Of a stretch of 64,000 bases of DNA, positions 1 to 9,016 are shown piece by piece. The number at the start of each line of letters is the position of its first letter. The first letter of the stretch is position 1. The notes below the pieces were generated by a model, which saw only the letters and a list, made by a program, of their open reading frames with translations, did not search any database and was not told the origin of the DNA. A program made the position numbers and the translations under genes. Source of the DNA: Colwellia sp. 12G3 (lineage in GTDB: Bacteria > Pseudomonadota > Gammaproteobacteria > Enterobacterales > Alteromonadaceae); NCBI RefSeq assembly GCF_002836775.1, contig NZ_PJAQ01000001.1:38099-102098 (forward strand). Direction: 5' to 3'.

Positions 1-212
1 ATATACAAGATTAAGTAATTATTAGAAATTACTAGTGTTTACTCTAAAGAACACCCTCACCTCTTTTGTATCAGCTAATTAAGGTTATTAGGTATTTTTA
101 TTAGGAATATTCCCCATTCACATAAAGTGTTATTTCATCAATATAACTTATTAAAGATATGACTTACGATAGGGTAAAAGCTCTATATTTGTGATGGTGC
201 CAAAATTAGGAC

Positions 213-237
213 AAAAAAAAGCAACTTATAAAGTTGC
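213..237 (-). terminator. Rho-independent terminator of the DUF342 gene
   Basis: On the minus strand a 7-bp perfect stem (GCAACTT / AAGTTGC) with a 3-nt loop is followed at once by eight T residues. It lies about 100 nt past the stop codon of the DUF342 gene and fits an intrinsic terminator for it. The rest of positions 1-333 shows no gene I can support. Confidence 0.75.
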
Positions 238-333
238 GGTCTGTTAATTAGTGGCGATAAGATAGAGAATTGAATTATTTAAAGGTTTTTAAAGGCACCG
301 CTAGTTGCAAATTATAAGCACCATCAAAATAGA

Positions 334-2007
334 CTAAGTCACTATTGGCTCCACACTGATGTCATTTTCAAGCCACTGTAATTTAGTTGCATCGTAATCC
401 CGCTTAAAAGCACACGTTTTACTTGAAATGGTGACATCTACACCTGACAATATTGATTGGTATACACAAAGTTCTAATGTCTCTAAATGGTCGCTTATTT
501 TATCTTCTTTTTCTAACCATTCTTTATCCAGCTTACCTAATATGTGTAAATGCTGTTGTAATGCTTTTTTAATGCGCTCTATTTTTGTCGGGTTATTATC
601 TTCTTGCTTAACCGCCTTTGCTAATAATTTATATATCTTAGGTAAACGTCTAATAATTTTAGTGCTTTGTTCATCTGCATCAATACGTAAATCTTCTACC
701 GTATTGGCCCAATAGCTGAAATCCAATGTAGTCCTAGCACCACTAGTAGAGCCGAGTGTCCCCACATTAATTGAACCTCCCGATTGCACTAAAGAACCAA
801 AAATCTTACCGTCCGCTTTGTCTTTTTCAATATTACCCACCCATAAGTCGCCTTCAACAATAATTTGGCTATGGGAGATATATTGTGTGATTTTGATGTC
901 ATTTTTAGCAAAAATATCGGTATATTGAACAAACTGAGCATTAATATCGCCTTGTGCTTGCAACATGGTACTGTTTTCATTCTCATCGTTTTCTGACACT
1001 TTTTTCCCGATAACCCCCTGTGCGATAGATATACTACCGCCCGAGGTAATCATGGCCGATTCAACAATTCCTCCTATGACTATATCTTCACTTGCAAATA
1101 ATTCCATGCCTTCGCATACATTACCTTTAACATAAATCGAACCATCGAAACGGATATTTCCCGTGCCGACATCAATATTCTCTATTTCTAAGACCTTATG
1201 CACAGCAACACTATTATCTAAATGTTTAGGCATACCATCCGTGGTAGAAATTATAATATTCTTATTTTCATTTAAAAAAGATGAGCCTTCCGTTTCTTCT
1301 AAACAAACTGCATCGCCGCGTGTTGCTTCAACAATATCACCAATAACATTAAAGCCCTCTTGACCATCAGTAGGCGGAATCAATCGTGCTAATTTACGTC
1401 CTTTTTTAACAACAACTAAATCACCCAACTCACGCATGTCTACCTTGCCATTTTCTAATCTTTTAGGGCGTAATATTCGATCAACGGGATCACCTACTAA
1501 ATATTTTATATAACCATTTTCACCATTAACGCTATTTTTCCCTAAGGCTATTTCAGTAGAAATGCTTTTGCCTCCCTTAAGTAGCAGACTTTGTTGTACG
1601 ATGTTTACTAGGTTCTCTTTGCTTATTCCCTTGGTTACATTGTGCTCCTTTAGCAGCTCAACAACACTCGAATTATTAAATTGCTTACCACCATAGCCGG
1701 CAGTAATTTCGAGTGTGGCAGACATGTTATCTGGGCTTAAAGAAACTTTTGCTGTCGAGTCTACCGCATTGGCTATGATGGCAAAAACAGCTGAATTATC
1801 CTTCCCCTCATCATTGTCATCGGCTTTATTTACTGCTTCAAATAATAATTCCAACGCACCATCAATAAGTAAAAAAGTTGAATACGGAGAGGATTTAAAC
1901 GCTTTTTCCATCTTTTTAACGTTAACTTTAGGCTGTCCCTCTGCGGGAGTAATAGTCATTAATAAATCGGCGCTTTCTTCTTCGACAGTTAACGTTATAT
2001 CAGACAT
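334..2007 (-). CDS. FapA family protein (DUF342)
   Basis: This 557-residue protein has the DUF342/FapA architecture. An N-terminal alpha/beta part is followed by a central Gly- and Ile-rich right-handed beta-helix (about residues 280-420, with repeats such as GNVCEGMELFASEDIVIGG and GGSISIAQGVIG) and a C-terminal helical segment. Family members were named for a role in flagellar or polar assembly in Vibrio, but their biochemistry is poorly defined. Length fits the family. It starts with ATG and stands alone: the neighbour on one side is divergent and a terminator follows. The family call is firm; the cellular role is not shown by this locus, which has no flagellar genes. Confidence 0.85.
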   Translation of the reverse strand: MSDITLTVEEESADLLMTITPAEGQPKVNVKKMEKAFKSSPYSTFLLIDGALELLFEAVNKADDNDEGKDNSAVFAIIANAVDSTAKVSLSPDNMSATLEITAGYGGKQFNNSSVVELLKEHNVTKGISKENLVNIVQQSLLLKGGKSISTEIALGKNSVNGENGYIKYLVGDPVDRILRPKRLENGKVDMRELGDLVVVKKGRKLARLIPPTDGQEGFNVIGDIVEATRGDAVCLEETEGSSFLNENKNIIISTTDGMPKHLDNSVAVHKVLEIENIDVGTGNIRFDGSIYVKGNVCEGMELFASEDIVIGGIVESAMITSGGSISIAQGVIGKKVSENDENENSTMLQAQGDINAQFVQYTDIFAKNDIKITQYISHSQIIVEGDLWVGNIEKDKADGKIFGSLVQSGGSINVGTLGSTSGARTTLDFSYWANTVEDLRIDADEQSTKIIRRLPKIYKLLAKAVKQEDNNPTKIERIKKALQQHLHILGKLDKEWLEKEDKISDHLETLELCVYQSILSGVDVTISSKTCAFKRDYDATKLQWLENDISVEPIVT

Positions 2008-2411
2008 ATATTATTCATCGAGTGGTATTAGACTAATGAAACTTATCACAGTTAAAAAATTGTTATTCAACTTTGATAAATATAGTAATTTAAGTTGGTA
2101 GTTATATTATTATTAATAATTTCAAGAATGCCAACTAACGGCTAATAAAGATAAAAAACACTGCCAATATTCATTGGTGATTTAAATCAGTAACACTAAT
2201 TTGTTTCAATAAATGAAGTTACAAAGGAATCATTATATAATATCAATCCCATTAAATGATTGTTACTTGGGAGCATTGTTTACAATTTTTTGATGGTAGG
2301 GATAATCCATTACACAGTATATTTTCCAAAATAACTATGCCCGATGATCACTACGTAAAACAATGTCAGACTATTTTTTGTCTTTCTGGTTAAATAAAAA
2401 GGTCGTAAAAG
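2008..2411. other. Divergent intergenic region without a gene
   Basis: About 400 nt separate the divergently transcribed DUF342 and monooxygenase genes and should carry both promoters. I see only AT-rich sequence with no convincing coding frame, operator or hairpin. Confidence 0.5.
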
Positions 2412-3866
2412 TTGAAAAATGAAAAGGTTAGCTGGACTACTTGTCAAGAATGTCAGGGGCGCGGAAAAAAAAGCAGGCGACTTCGCAAGAAAGTTAGACT
2501 CAGTTTTCAAAGAGAACTAGACCTCTATGAAAAAAATAATAACGAAGGCACCGCTCCCATTCGTCCTAAGGGACACCTCTATGACTGCTTAAACTGTGGT
2601 GGAACTGGGCTCGAACAAGCTGCTAACCATTGTGACGCGGATAGCCAAAACTACCCACACGTAGCTATTATTGGTGGGGGTATTGGTGGCGTGGCTTTGG
2701 CCGTGGCTTTTAAGCACCGCGGGATCCCTTTCACTCTTTATGAACGCGATAGCGGCTTCGATGCTCGTTCGCAAGGTTATGGCCTTACGTTGCAACAAGC
2801 GAGTAAAGCCATTGAAGGGTTGGGCATTTTATCATTAGAAGACGGCGTAATTTCAACAAGACATGTAGTTCATACCACAACAGGTAAAGAGATTGGCGAA
2901 TGGGGTATAAGAAAGTGGCTGCCATCAGAGGCTAAAAAGTCACCTAAGCGTACTAATATTCATATCGCACGGCAGTCTTTACGCCAAGCTTTGCTTGAAC
3001 AACTCGGTGGACATGATCAAGTGCAATGGGGCCACCAGTTAGTCGATGTTAAAGAATGCGAAGGTGAGCCTGTTGAACTGAGTTTTCAGCTTAAAACTGA
3101 AGATGAGATAAAACATGCCAAGGCGGATCTGGTGGTTGGTGCGGATGGTATTCGTAGTTCGGTACGTGAGTTAATGATTGGTGAAGGCACTTCCCCGCTC
3201 CGTTATCTCGGTTGTATTGTGATTTTGGGGATTTGTCCTTTGGCGGCCCTCGACGGTCTTGAGCATTCTTTACTGGACTCGGCGACGGTATTTCAAACGG
3301 CCAACGGTCATGAACGTATCTACATGATGCCTTATGATTCTGATTCTGTAATGTGGCAGCTGAGCTTCCCAATGCCTGAAGAAGAGGCTAAGGCGCTGAG
3401 CGCTCTAGGTGCTCAGGCGCTTAAAGAAGAAGCGTGTCGTCGATGTCAGTGGCACGATCCCATTCCGCAAATTTTAGCCGCTACTCTAGTCTCTCAGGTT
3501 TCTGGTTATCCCGTATATGACCGAGCACTACTCGAATCACATTGGTTGGAGAAAAAGGCGCAAATAACGCTGATCGGCGATGCAGCACACCCGATGAGTC
3601 CATTCAAAGGGCAAGGTGCAAATCAAGCACTGCTAGATGCGCTGGCACTGGCTCGGGGTATTTCAATTGGCTGTAGACCCTTATCTCAATGGAGGAAAAC
3701 GGGAGTAAGGGCAAGTGTCTTAACAGCCTTTGAAGCAGAAATGTTAACGCGTAGTGCTTCCAAAGTGAATGATTCAGCAGAGGCTGCGCAATTCCTGCAT
3801 TCCGACACTGTGCTCCACGAAGGCGATGAGCCCAGAGGAAGATGTCTACAGCGAAAAGAGACATAA
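2412..3866 (+). CDS. FAD-dependent monooxygenase with N-terminal CxxCxGxG motifs
   Basis: This 484-residue flavoprotein belongs to the PHBH-like monooxygenase class. The Rossmann dinucleotide motif (GGGIGG, about residues 88-93) is followed by the acidic end of the ADP-ribose site (YERD). The second FAD motif GDAAHPMSPFKGQGAN lies near residues 388-403. Unusually, the first 65 residues carry two CxxCxGxG motifs (Cys11/Cys14 and Cys59/Cys62) separated by an Arg/Lys-rich linker, as in DnaJ-type zinc fingers. The start appears to be TTG; no earlier ATG is available and the N-terminal motif needs this start. Hydroxylation of an aromatic or polyketide-like compound is the usual activity, but the substrate is unknown and no pathway genes sit nearby. 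Confidence 0.8.
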   Translation: MKNEKVSWTTCQECQGRGKKSRRLRKKVRLSFQRELDLYEKNNNEGTAPIRPKGHLYDCLNCGGTGLEQAANHCDADSQNYPHVAIIGGGIGGVALAVAFKHRGIPFTLYERDSGFDARSQGYGLTLQQASKAIEGLGILSLEDGVISTRHVVHTTTGKEIGEWGIRKWLPSEAKKSPKRTNIHIARQSLRQALLEQLGGHDQVQWGHQLVDVKECEGEPVELSFQLKTEDEIKHAKADLVVGADGIRSSVRELMIGEGTSPLRYLGCIVILGICPLAALDGLEHSLLDSATVFQTANGHERIYMMPYDSDSVMWQLSFPMPEEEAKALSALGAQALKEEACRRCQWHDPIPQILAATLVSQVSGYPVYDRALLESHWLEKKAQITLIGDAAHPMSPFKGQGANQALLDALALARGISIGCRPLSQWRKTGVRASVLTAFEAEMLTRSASKVNDSAEAAQFLHSDTVLHEGDEPRGRCLQRKET

Positions 3867-3894
3867 CAAGTGATCAATTAATCACTATTAAGTA

Positions 3895-3929
3895 CTTAAG
3901 ATATACTGCACTAAGTAGCATATCTTAAG
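3895..3929. terminator. Inverted repeat between convergent genes
   Basis: A perfect 10-bp inverted repeat (CTTAAGATAT / ATATCTTAAG, 15-nt loop) follows the monooxygenase stop and faces the AraC remnant. No T-tract follows on either strand, so terminator function is only inferred from position. Confidence 0.3.
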
Positions 3930-4005
3930 CTCACTGCTTCCCAAGTATTTCCTCAGTATAAACAGTTGCTTGTGTTGTAGTTGACCCACCTCAGTTTATT
4001 CTCCA

Positions 4006-4263
4006 TTAAACAATTAAGGCCAAAGCTGATGTTAAATCATCCTTCAAGTCTTCTGCATTTTCCTTCAGGTACACTAATTTTTTACCGTTAATTAAATAAT
4101 CTGCTGAGCAATTGAATAAATAGTTAATTTCAATATGACCATGCCAGTGACTACAACCCATGATTTTCGGCTTATGCCGCTGAAATCCAAAGCTATTCTC
4201 GTAACCTTGGGACTGTAACGTACTGTTTTCATTAAATACGATACGGTCAATCCAATTTTGCAT
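4006..4263 (-). pseudogene. AraC-family regulator remnant, N-terminal end only
   Basis: The first ~62 residues look like the cupin-type N-terminus of a MelR-like AraC regulator (motif SHWHGHIEINYLF, then YLINGKK). Such regulators are usually about 300 residues with a C-terminal double helix-turn-helix. Here the frame continues for only about 20 unrelated residues (KENAEDLKDDLTSALALIV) and stops, so the DNA-binding half is missing. The start region is intact, with a good AAGGAGT Shine-Dalgarno about 6 nt before the ATG. An internal deletion joining two reading frames is the simplest explanation. A functional sensor stub cannot be excluded but is unlikely. Confidence 0.6.
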
Positions 4264-4354
4264 TGAATTACTCCTTATAAGGGCGGCATGAAAGTAGAAT
4301 TAACTGATTGCTAGCACAAACACAAAACCTACCCTTTGCCATCACTAGACAAAA

Positions 4355-5287
4355 CTAATGGTAAATAGATAAACCTAACTCTTCTGCAACACCTGCCACT
4401 AGGCTCATGCCAACAACTGAATTGCCAAAACTGTTTAGCGGTGGACTCCAAGAACAGATAACACCATAACCTGGTACAACAGCCATAACACCGCCACCAA
4501 CACCACTTTTTGCAGGTAAGCCTACCGAGAAAGCGAACTCTCCAGACTGGTCATACATACCACTGGTGGATAATATTGCATTCACTCTATGTGCATCTCG
4601 TGCAGTGCAAATGGTCTTTTTCGTTCTAGGGTCAATGCCTTTGTTAGCCAAGAAAAGAAAGCTTTTTGCTAATTGTTCACAGCTCATTGCTATTGAACAC
4701 TGGGTAAAATAGTGACTTAATACCTCTGGAATTTCAGACTCTATATTGCCAAAACTCTTCATTAAATAGGCTAATGCAGCATTGCCATTGCCATGAGTAA
4801 GTTCTGATTGATAAACTTGATTATCTACGAAAATACTTTCATTGCCAGCAAGCTTTCTAACAAAAGTTAAAAAGGCGAGTTTACTTGATGAGAAATGACT
4901 TGTTAATACATCTGATACCAGCAAAGCCCCCGCATTTATAACTGGATTTCGTGGGATGCCTTTTTCCCATTCTAGCTGGATTATAGAGTTAAAGGGTTGG
5001 CCCGACGGTTCCATTCTTACACGTTGCCATAAAGAATCACCAATTCGATTCATTGCCATGACTAAACCAAAGACTTTAGAAATACTTTGAATTGAAAAGG
5101 GATGTTGATATTCACCCGCGCTAACAACATTGCCAGCAATAGTTGCCACTGATATTCCTGCTAAGTCAGGTTTGACGCTAGCTAACGCAGGAATATAGTC
5201 TGCCACTTTCCCTTGAATAGAACTATCGCGCTGAGTAAGCAATAATGCCTGCAGTTTTTCATGTAAATCAACAATGTTTTTATTCAT
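4355..5287 (-). CDS. glsA: Glutaminase A
   Basis: This 310-residue protein has the usual length and motifs of serine-dependent glutaminases, which hydrolyse L-glutamine to glutamate and ammonia using a beta-lactamase-like fold. The SxxK catalytic motif is S68-I-S-K71. The family segments PRNPVINAGAL, the Gly-rich GLPAKSGVGGGV near residue 260 and a C-terminal NSVVGM segment are all present. There is no signal peptide, so it is cytoplasmic. In enteric bacteria such enzymes serve acid resistance and glutamate supply. It stands alone, with degraded sequence on both sides. Confidence 0.93.
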   Translation of the reverse strand: MNKNIVDLHEKLQALLLTQRDSSIQGKVADYIPALASVKPDLAGISVATIAGNVVSAGEYQHPFSIQSISKVFGLVMAMNRIGDSLWQRVRMEPSGQPFNSIIQLEWEKGIPRNPVINAGALLVSDVLTSHFSSSKLAFLTFVRKLAGNESIFVDNQVYQSELTHGNGNAALAYLMKSFGNIESEIPEVLSHYFTQCSIAMSCEQLAKSFLFLANKGIDPRTKKTICTARDAHRVNAILSTSGMYDQSGEFAFSVGLPAKSGVGGGVMAVVPGYGVICSWSPPLNSFGNSVVGMSLVAGVAEELGLSIYH

Positions 5288-5408
5288 TAATCATCTTGCT
5301 ATTGGGTGACTTTAGAACAGCCTATTATGCACAATATAAATGTGAGGTATAGTCCTTAGCGTATACTTATCCAAATGAGGGGGTAACCTTTCGAGTATGT
5401 CATATAAA

Positions 5409-5520
5409 AAATACTTGCTTAGCTTATTTCTTTTATTGCATGCCCTATTCCATCAACTGTTAACAGAAAAATTTAACTATCAACTAACTAACTAACTAAC
5501 TAATTAATCAGTGCGATAGC
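5409..5520 (-). pseudogene. Relic of the 3' end of a second VWA (CoxE-like) gene
   Basis: This strip aligns by eye with the last ~100 nt, plus a few bases past the stop, of the intact VWA gene at 28819-29991. The minus-strand reading gives LLTVDGIGHAIKEIS-stop against PLTVDGIGRAIKEIS-stop in the intact gene. Only about 30 codons remain. A CTAA tandem repeat has expanded inside it and introduces stops. No MoxR partner is left here. It is a decayed paralogous copy, not a gene. Confidence 0.65.
5481..5503. repeat. CTAA tetranucleotide tandem repeat (5 copies)
   Basis: Five consecutive CTAA units lie inside the VWA-gene relic, where the intact gene has a non-repetitive stretch coding NQLIDS. This looks like slippage expansion in sequence no longer under selection. 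Confidence 0.85.
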
Positions 5521-5539
5521 ATCAACACCGTTGAACCAT

Positions 5540-6217
5540 TTACTGAGAGATGACGGCCTGAAAATCTTCAGTTTCAAAATACAAAGGCTTTATCGTGCCG
5601 CAATTTAGAAACTTATATTGAAGTTCAGTTTCTTTTGGCACTGGTGATGAGGTGTTAAAACGTCCTAAACAACCGGCTTCTAAATCGATACCTAATATAT
5701 GGTCAAAGCTCGGTGCTTGCTGAATTCTATGGATATAAATTTTATAATTTTGTCTTAATGACACAACATCATATTCTTGTTGTTTACTTGAAGGCTTAAT
5801 GTCATCAAAAGTACGAACATAGAGTTTTTTGTCAAAAGACAATGAAATATTTTCATAAACTAACATGCCACCACGCTCAAAATGCCCTGCATATAAATCA
5901 GCCTGTATGACCATTTTCTCTCCACGCATTAAGCGTTGTAAATTAAATGGCTTGGGCTTAATAGTAATAAGCTGACTATCTCTGACCGTTTGTAATATCG
6001 CCAAATCTTTATTATCTAATTTATAGAGTAGTTGAACGTTATGAGGTTTTTTATAAAGCGGTAAATGTGATGCATAAATGCTAGAGCCCTGAGTGACTAA
6101 AACCATACCATGTACCCCCATATACCCGGGGTCTAATGGTGGTAATTTTTTTACTTCATCTTCAGCAAAACTTACATGACTTAATAAAATCAAAAGACCA
6201 AATAACACTTTTTTCAT
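5540..6217 (-). CDS. Conserved hypothetical secreted protein
   Basis: This 225-residue product begins with a typical Sec signal peptide (MKKVLFGLLILLSHVSFA, cleavage expected after SFA), so it should be periplasmic or outer-membrane associated. The mature part is mixed beta-rich sequence with two cysteines near the C-terminus (GCLGRF and FLNCGT) that may form a disulfide. I do not recognise a named domain. An unrelated relic lies downstream and a divergent promoter gap upstream, so the context gives no function. Codon use and the signal peptide support a real gene. Confidence 0.65.
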   Translation of the reverse strand: MKKVLFGLLILLSHVSFAEDEVKKLPPLDPGYMGVHGMVLVTQGSSIYASHLPLYKKPHNVQLLYKLDNKDLAILQTVRDSQLITIKPKPFNLQRLMRGEKMVIQADLYAGHFERGGMLVYENISLSFDKKLYVRTFDDIKPSSKQQEYDVVSLRQNYKIYIHRIQQAPSFDHILGIDLEAGCLGRFNTSSPVPKETELQYKFLNCGTIKPLYFETEDFQAVISQ

Positions 6218-6438
6218 AGAAAAATTCTCACAATAGATAGGTTGCAGATATTTTCAGCAACCAAAATTTCAGACCCGATTTGTAACATTATAGATTTTTT
6301 TAAAGCAAAATAATCCAAATTAAGTAGTCTTTTCAACTTAATTTGTTGATTAAAGCACTTGGAAATTTATCTTATCGCAATTTATCTTATCTCAATTTAT
6401 GCATTTAAAGGCACAAGGTCTGATAGGTTTGAAAAGAA

Positions 6439-7386
6439 CTACTTTTGTAGTTTATACATTAACTTAACATGTCGCTCAATTTCAGCATCGAAATCTTGAT
6501 ATAAAGGTCTATATTTTTGACCTAATTTAGCACTAACATCTGAAAGAATTTCATTAGAGTTTTTGCCATTGTTATAACCCGAAGTTACTTGTTTCCATAC
6601 ACTGGATAATAGATCGGCATCTCGTCTTACTGACTTTAAGGTCGTTGAACGACCGTGTCCCGTGAGAACAATAGCGGGTTTTAATTTTACTATAACGTTA
6701 AGGGTTTCAATGAGATTAGGAACATTTCCATGGCCAGTAATAATCGGCATCCAATCAGAGCTTAATACATCGCCACCAAAGATGATTTTTTGTTGTGGTA
6801 ACCACATCAAAATATCTCCTGGCGAATGACCATCATTAGAAAAAATAAATTCAATATCTATTCCCCCTACATGCCATTTTTCTTCTTGAGTCAGTGTCAA
6901 AGTCGGATAAACAAGTTGAGTCGGGCCGATTGCACCTTTAGTCACACGAGCATAAAACTCCACAGCACTAGGTCCATCGTTTTTCATTGTTGCCAACGCT
7001 TGCTTACTGGCAATAATTTCAGCGCCAGTATCAGTAAAGGCCGCATTACCTAGCCAATGATCCGCATGACTGTGTGAATTAATCACCCAACGAACGGGTT
7101 TATCTGTGACTGACTTAATGGCATTTTTAATTTCGTTACCTATTAACTCAGAAGATCCCGTATCAAACAATAAAACCCCTTTATTGGTTACCACAAAGTG
7201 ACTATTTGAATTCCAGCCTTTGTTCTCAGGAGTAGGTAGGCCAATTGATGGTGAAACGATGCTATACACATTGTCGCTAATGGGTGTAACCATAAAATCA
7301 ATGCTAGCGTTTGCAGCCCAGATGCTGCTTGTCATCGAGCTCATTAGGCCGAGAGTTAATAAAACTTTTTTAAACATTTTCAACAT
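6439..7386 (-). CDS. Secreted MBL-fold metallo-hydrolase
   Basis: This 315-residue protein has an N-terminal signal peptide ending near IWAANA and a full metallo-beta-lactamase fold. The zinc motif HSHADH is at residues 105-110. The downstream metal ligands appear in DGHSPGD, GGDVLSSDW and TGHG. Fold members hydrolyse lactones, thioesters, sulfates or beta-lactams. The sequence resembles the broad periplasmic group rather than a clear class B beta-lactamase, so I assign no substrate. The start may be the first ATG or the one three codons downstream (7377); neither has a strong Shine-Dalgarno. It is monocistronic. Confidence 0.85.
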   Translation of the reverse strand: MLKMFKKVLLTLGLMSSMTSSIWAANASIDFMVTPISDNVYSIVSPSIGLPTPENKGWNSNSHFVVTNKGVLLFDTGSSELIGNEIKNAIKSVTDKPVRWVINSHSHADHWLGNAAFTDTGAEIIASKQALATMKNDGPSAVEFYARVTKGAIGPTQLVYPTLTLTQEEKWHVGGIDIEFIFSNDGHSPGDILMWLPQQKIIFGGDVLSSDWMPIITGHGNVPNLIETLNVIVKLKPAIVLTGHGRSTTLKSVRRDADLLSSVWKQVTSGYNNGKNSNEILSDVSAKLGQKYRPLYQDFDAEIERHVKLMYKLQK

Positions 7387-7712
7387 GACTATCTATGATC
7401 TATTCGATTGGTTCCATTTTTATAACAAAGCATTGATTTTAAATAAACGGCTTTGAGATGAACTAACCATTGCTTAAGTTAAGCTGGTATTTGAATTGAT
7501 TCGCTAGTTTAGTTTTTAAAGAAAAGAGTGTTTACAGTATTTAATTTTAGAATGAGTTTGTGCAAAACGAAATAATCCGTTGATGTTGTCAGTTATTTTT
7601 ACAGTCTTCTGTAGGATAAGAATATAGCGAAAATTTATTATTAAAATTTTTCCAATGTAAAGAACACATTTACACCCTTGTTGTTTATAATTTTTAGCTG
7701 AATAAATAATAA

Positions 7713-7736
7713 GACCATTGACATACGCCAATGGTC
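7713..7736 (-). terminator. Likely terminator of the PEP-CTERM gene
   Basis: A perfect 8-bp stem (GACCATTG / CAATGGTC, 8-nt loop) sits about 35 nt after the PEP-CTERM stop. On the minus strand it is followed by a T-rich run (TTATTATTTATT), consistent with intrinsic termination. It overlaps a 74-codon open frame that I therefore do not call. Confidence 0.6.
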
Positions 7737-7769
7737 CCATCGCTTTCTATGAGTGGTAGAATATTACTA

Positions 7770-8573
7770 TTAATTCTTTTTTACCCTATAGGCGAGTCCC
7801 AGTAAAGCAAGACTAAATATGGCTAACGATGTTGGTTCCGGTACGGCACGAACCACTATGTTATCAAACTCACCAGCAACCGAGTTACTGGTTACAGTAA
7901 ATTTATTAAAGCTCTCCCCATTTTCAAAGAATAGATTTACATAAGTATTTGAACTAGTACTATTTTGATTTCCAGAAGAACCTGTAAGTGTTGCTAACAA
8001 TGCTGTCCCTGTAATTTGAAATATACTTTGGTCATCAGAGAAAAACTCAAAGTCGTTATACGTATCAACTGAGCCCCAATAAAATCCAAAATAATCAAGA
8101 TTGACTCCCAAACCGTCATAATCAACGGTTACGGTACCGCTACTACCTGTTTTAGGGGTAAAGCCATAACAAGTAGAGTCTCCTATTGTAAGGTTTGTAC
8201 CACCAGGTTGCGCTGCTACACCGCTAACACTACCTTTCATAACACCTAAACCGCCACCCGTTGTGTCTATTGTAATGCCAGGTGCCCCCAGGGTATTGAT
8301 ACCACAACCACCAGTATTAGTAGCTGTGTTATTGTAATTGTAAGACGTATCTTGATTTTGTGGAAAACCTGTCATTTGAGTTGCTGCATCGAAAGTTTCA
8401 ATGAACAGACCACCCGATGCATCTAGTTGATTAGACGCGTCGACAAGTTGGCTGGTTAAACCTGAGCCATCTGCGGCTAGTTGGCCATCAAATGTAATTA
8501 AAGTTGCATTTGCCTGCAAAGACATAAAAGCCAGAGAAGACAACAACGCAACAGCTAAGCTATGTTTTTTCAT
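7770..8573 (-). CDS. PEP-CTERM sorting domain protein
   Basis: This 267-residue secreted protein has a signal peptide (residues 1-23, ending ANA). The mature region is rich in Gly, Asn, Thr and Ser and likely beta-structured. The C-terminal tail is a textbook PEP-CTERM signal: VPEPTSLAIF, a hydrophobic helix, then basic residues (YRVKKN). Exosortase systems recognise such tails and deliver the protein to the envelope or extracellular matrix, usually with exopolysaccharide. No exosortase gene is in this window, so the processing enzyme must be elsewhere. A sigma-54-type promoter lies upstream and a hairpin downstream, so it is monocistronic. Confidence 0.88.
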   Translation of the reverse strand: MKKHSLAVALLSSLAFMSLQANATLITFDGQLAADGSGLTSQLVDASNQLDASGGLFIETFDAATQMTGFPQNQDTSYNYNNTATNTGGCGINTLGAPGITIDTTGGGLGVMKGSVSGVAAQPGGTNLTIGDSTCYGFTPKTGSSGTVTVDYDGLGVNLDYFGFYWGSVDTYNDFEFFSDDQSIFQITGTALLATLTGSSGNQNSTSSNTYVNLFFENGESFNKFTVTSNSVAGEFDNIVVRAVPEPTSLAIFSLALLGLAYRVKKN

Positions 8574-8649
8574 GATGTATTCCTTTTAATAGTACTCATT
8601 ATAAATAAAATTATTTACACCCTTACAAAACAGGCTGTGTATAGATTTT

Positions 8650-8668
8650 AAGCAATTTATACACCAAA
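8650..8668 (-). promoter_or_regulatory. Sigma-54 (-24/-12) promoter of the PEP-CTERM gene
   Basis: On the minus strand the sequence TTGGTGTA-TAAA-TTGCT matches the RpoN consensus YTGGYRYR-N4-TTGCW at every conserved position. The GG and GC elements have the required spacing. It would start transcription about 65 nt before the PEP-CTERM ATG. PEP-CTERM genes in exosortase systems are often driven by sigma-54 with the PrsK/PrsR two-component pair, so position and match agree. Confidence 0.65.
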
Positions 8669-9016
8669 GAAGAAAACCGTTTGTATTTCAATATGCTGAA
8701 TATCGAAGTTGTGTTGTTATAAAATATTGTGTAAAAATACCTGACAATTAATTCTGATCAATAAATTAAATTATTCATCACAGTTTTATTTTTATGACTT
8801 TTTATGATTATTAAAAAATAAATAGCAATATATTTGAGGAGCATATACTCAGGGCCATTGAATAGTAACGGGCTTGTTCACCCATTAAATAAATCTCATA
8901 CCTGTTTTATGCTCAAAAAATAATTATCGGTACTACAGTCAAGTTTCCATTGTCGATGGTTTCACGGACACGGAAAAAGCGACATAAAGGCTTGGAACTA
9001 CCCTCAGCTTTCAACT
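8669..9016. other. Gene-free stretch between the PEP-CTERM promoter and the kinase gene
   Basis: About 350 AT-rich nt. Enhancer sites for a sigma-54 activator would be expected here, but I cannot pick out a convincing repeat. I see no coding frame with recognisable content. Confidence 0.4.

Noticed and set aside
3895..3929. CTTAAG palindrome as a PmrA box
   Set aside because: The CTTAAG units are an inverted repeat with the wrong spacing rather than 11-bp-phased direct repeats, and no target promoter follows.
5481..5503. CTAA repeat as a phase-variation element
   Set aside because: It lies inside a dead gene end and controls no intact reading frame or promoter that I can see.
6439..7386. 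True class B beta-lactamase
   Set aside because: The fold and zinc motif fit, but the rest of the sequence does not match a known beta-lactamase subclass, so only the broad MBL call is kept.
7516..7740. 74-codon minus-strand open frame after the PEP-CTERM gene
   Set aside because: It overlaps the likely PEP-CTERM terminator hairpin, has no recognisable domain or Shine-Dalgarno and is AT-biased noise-like sequence.
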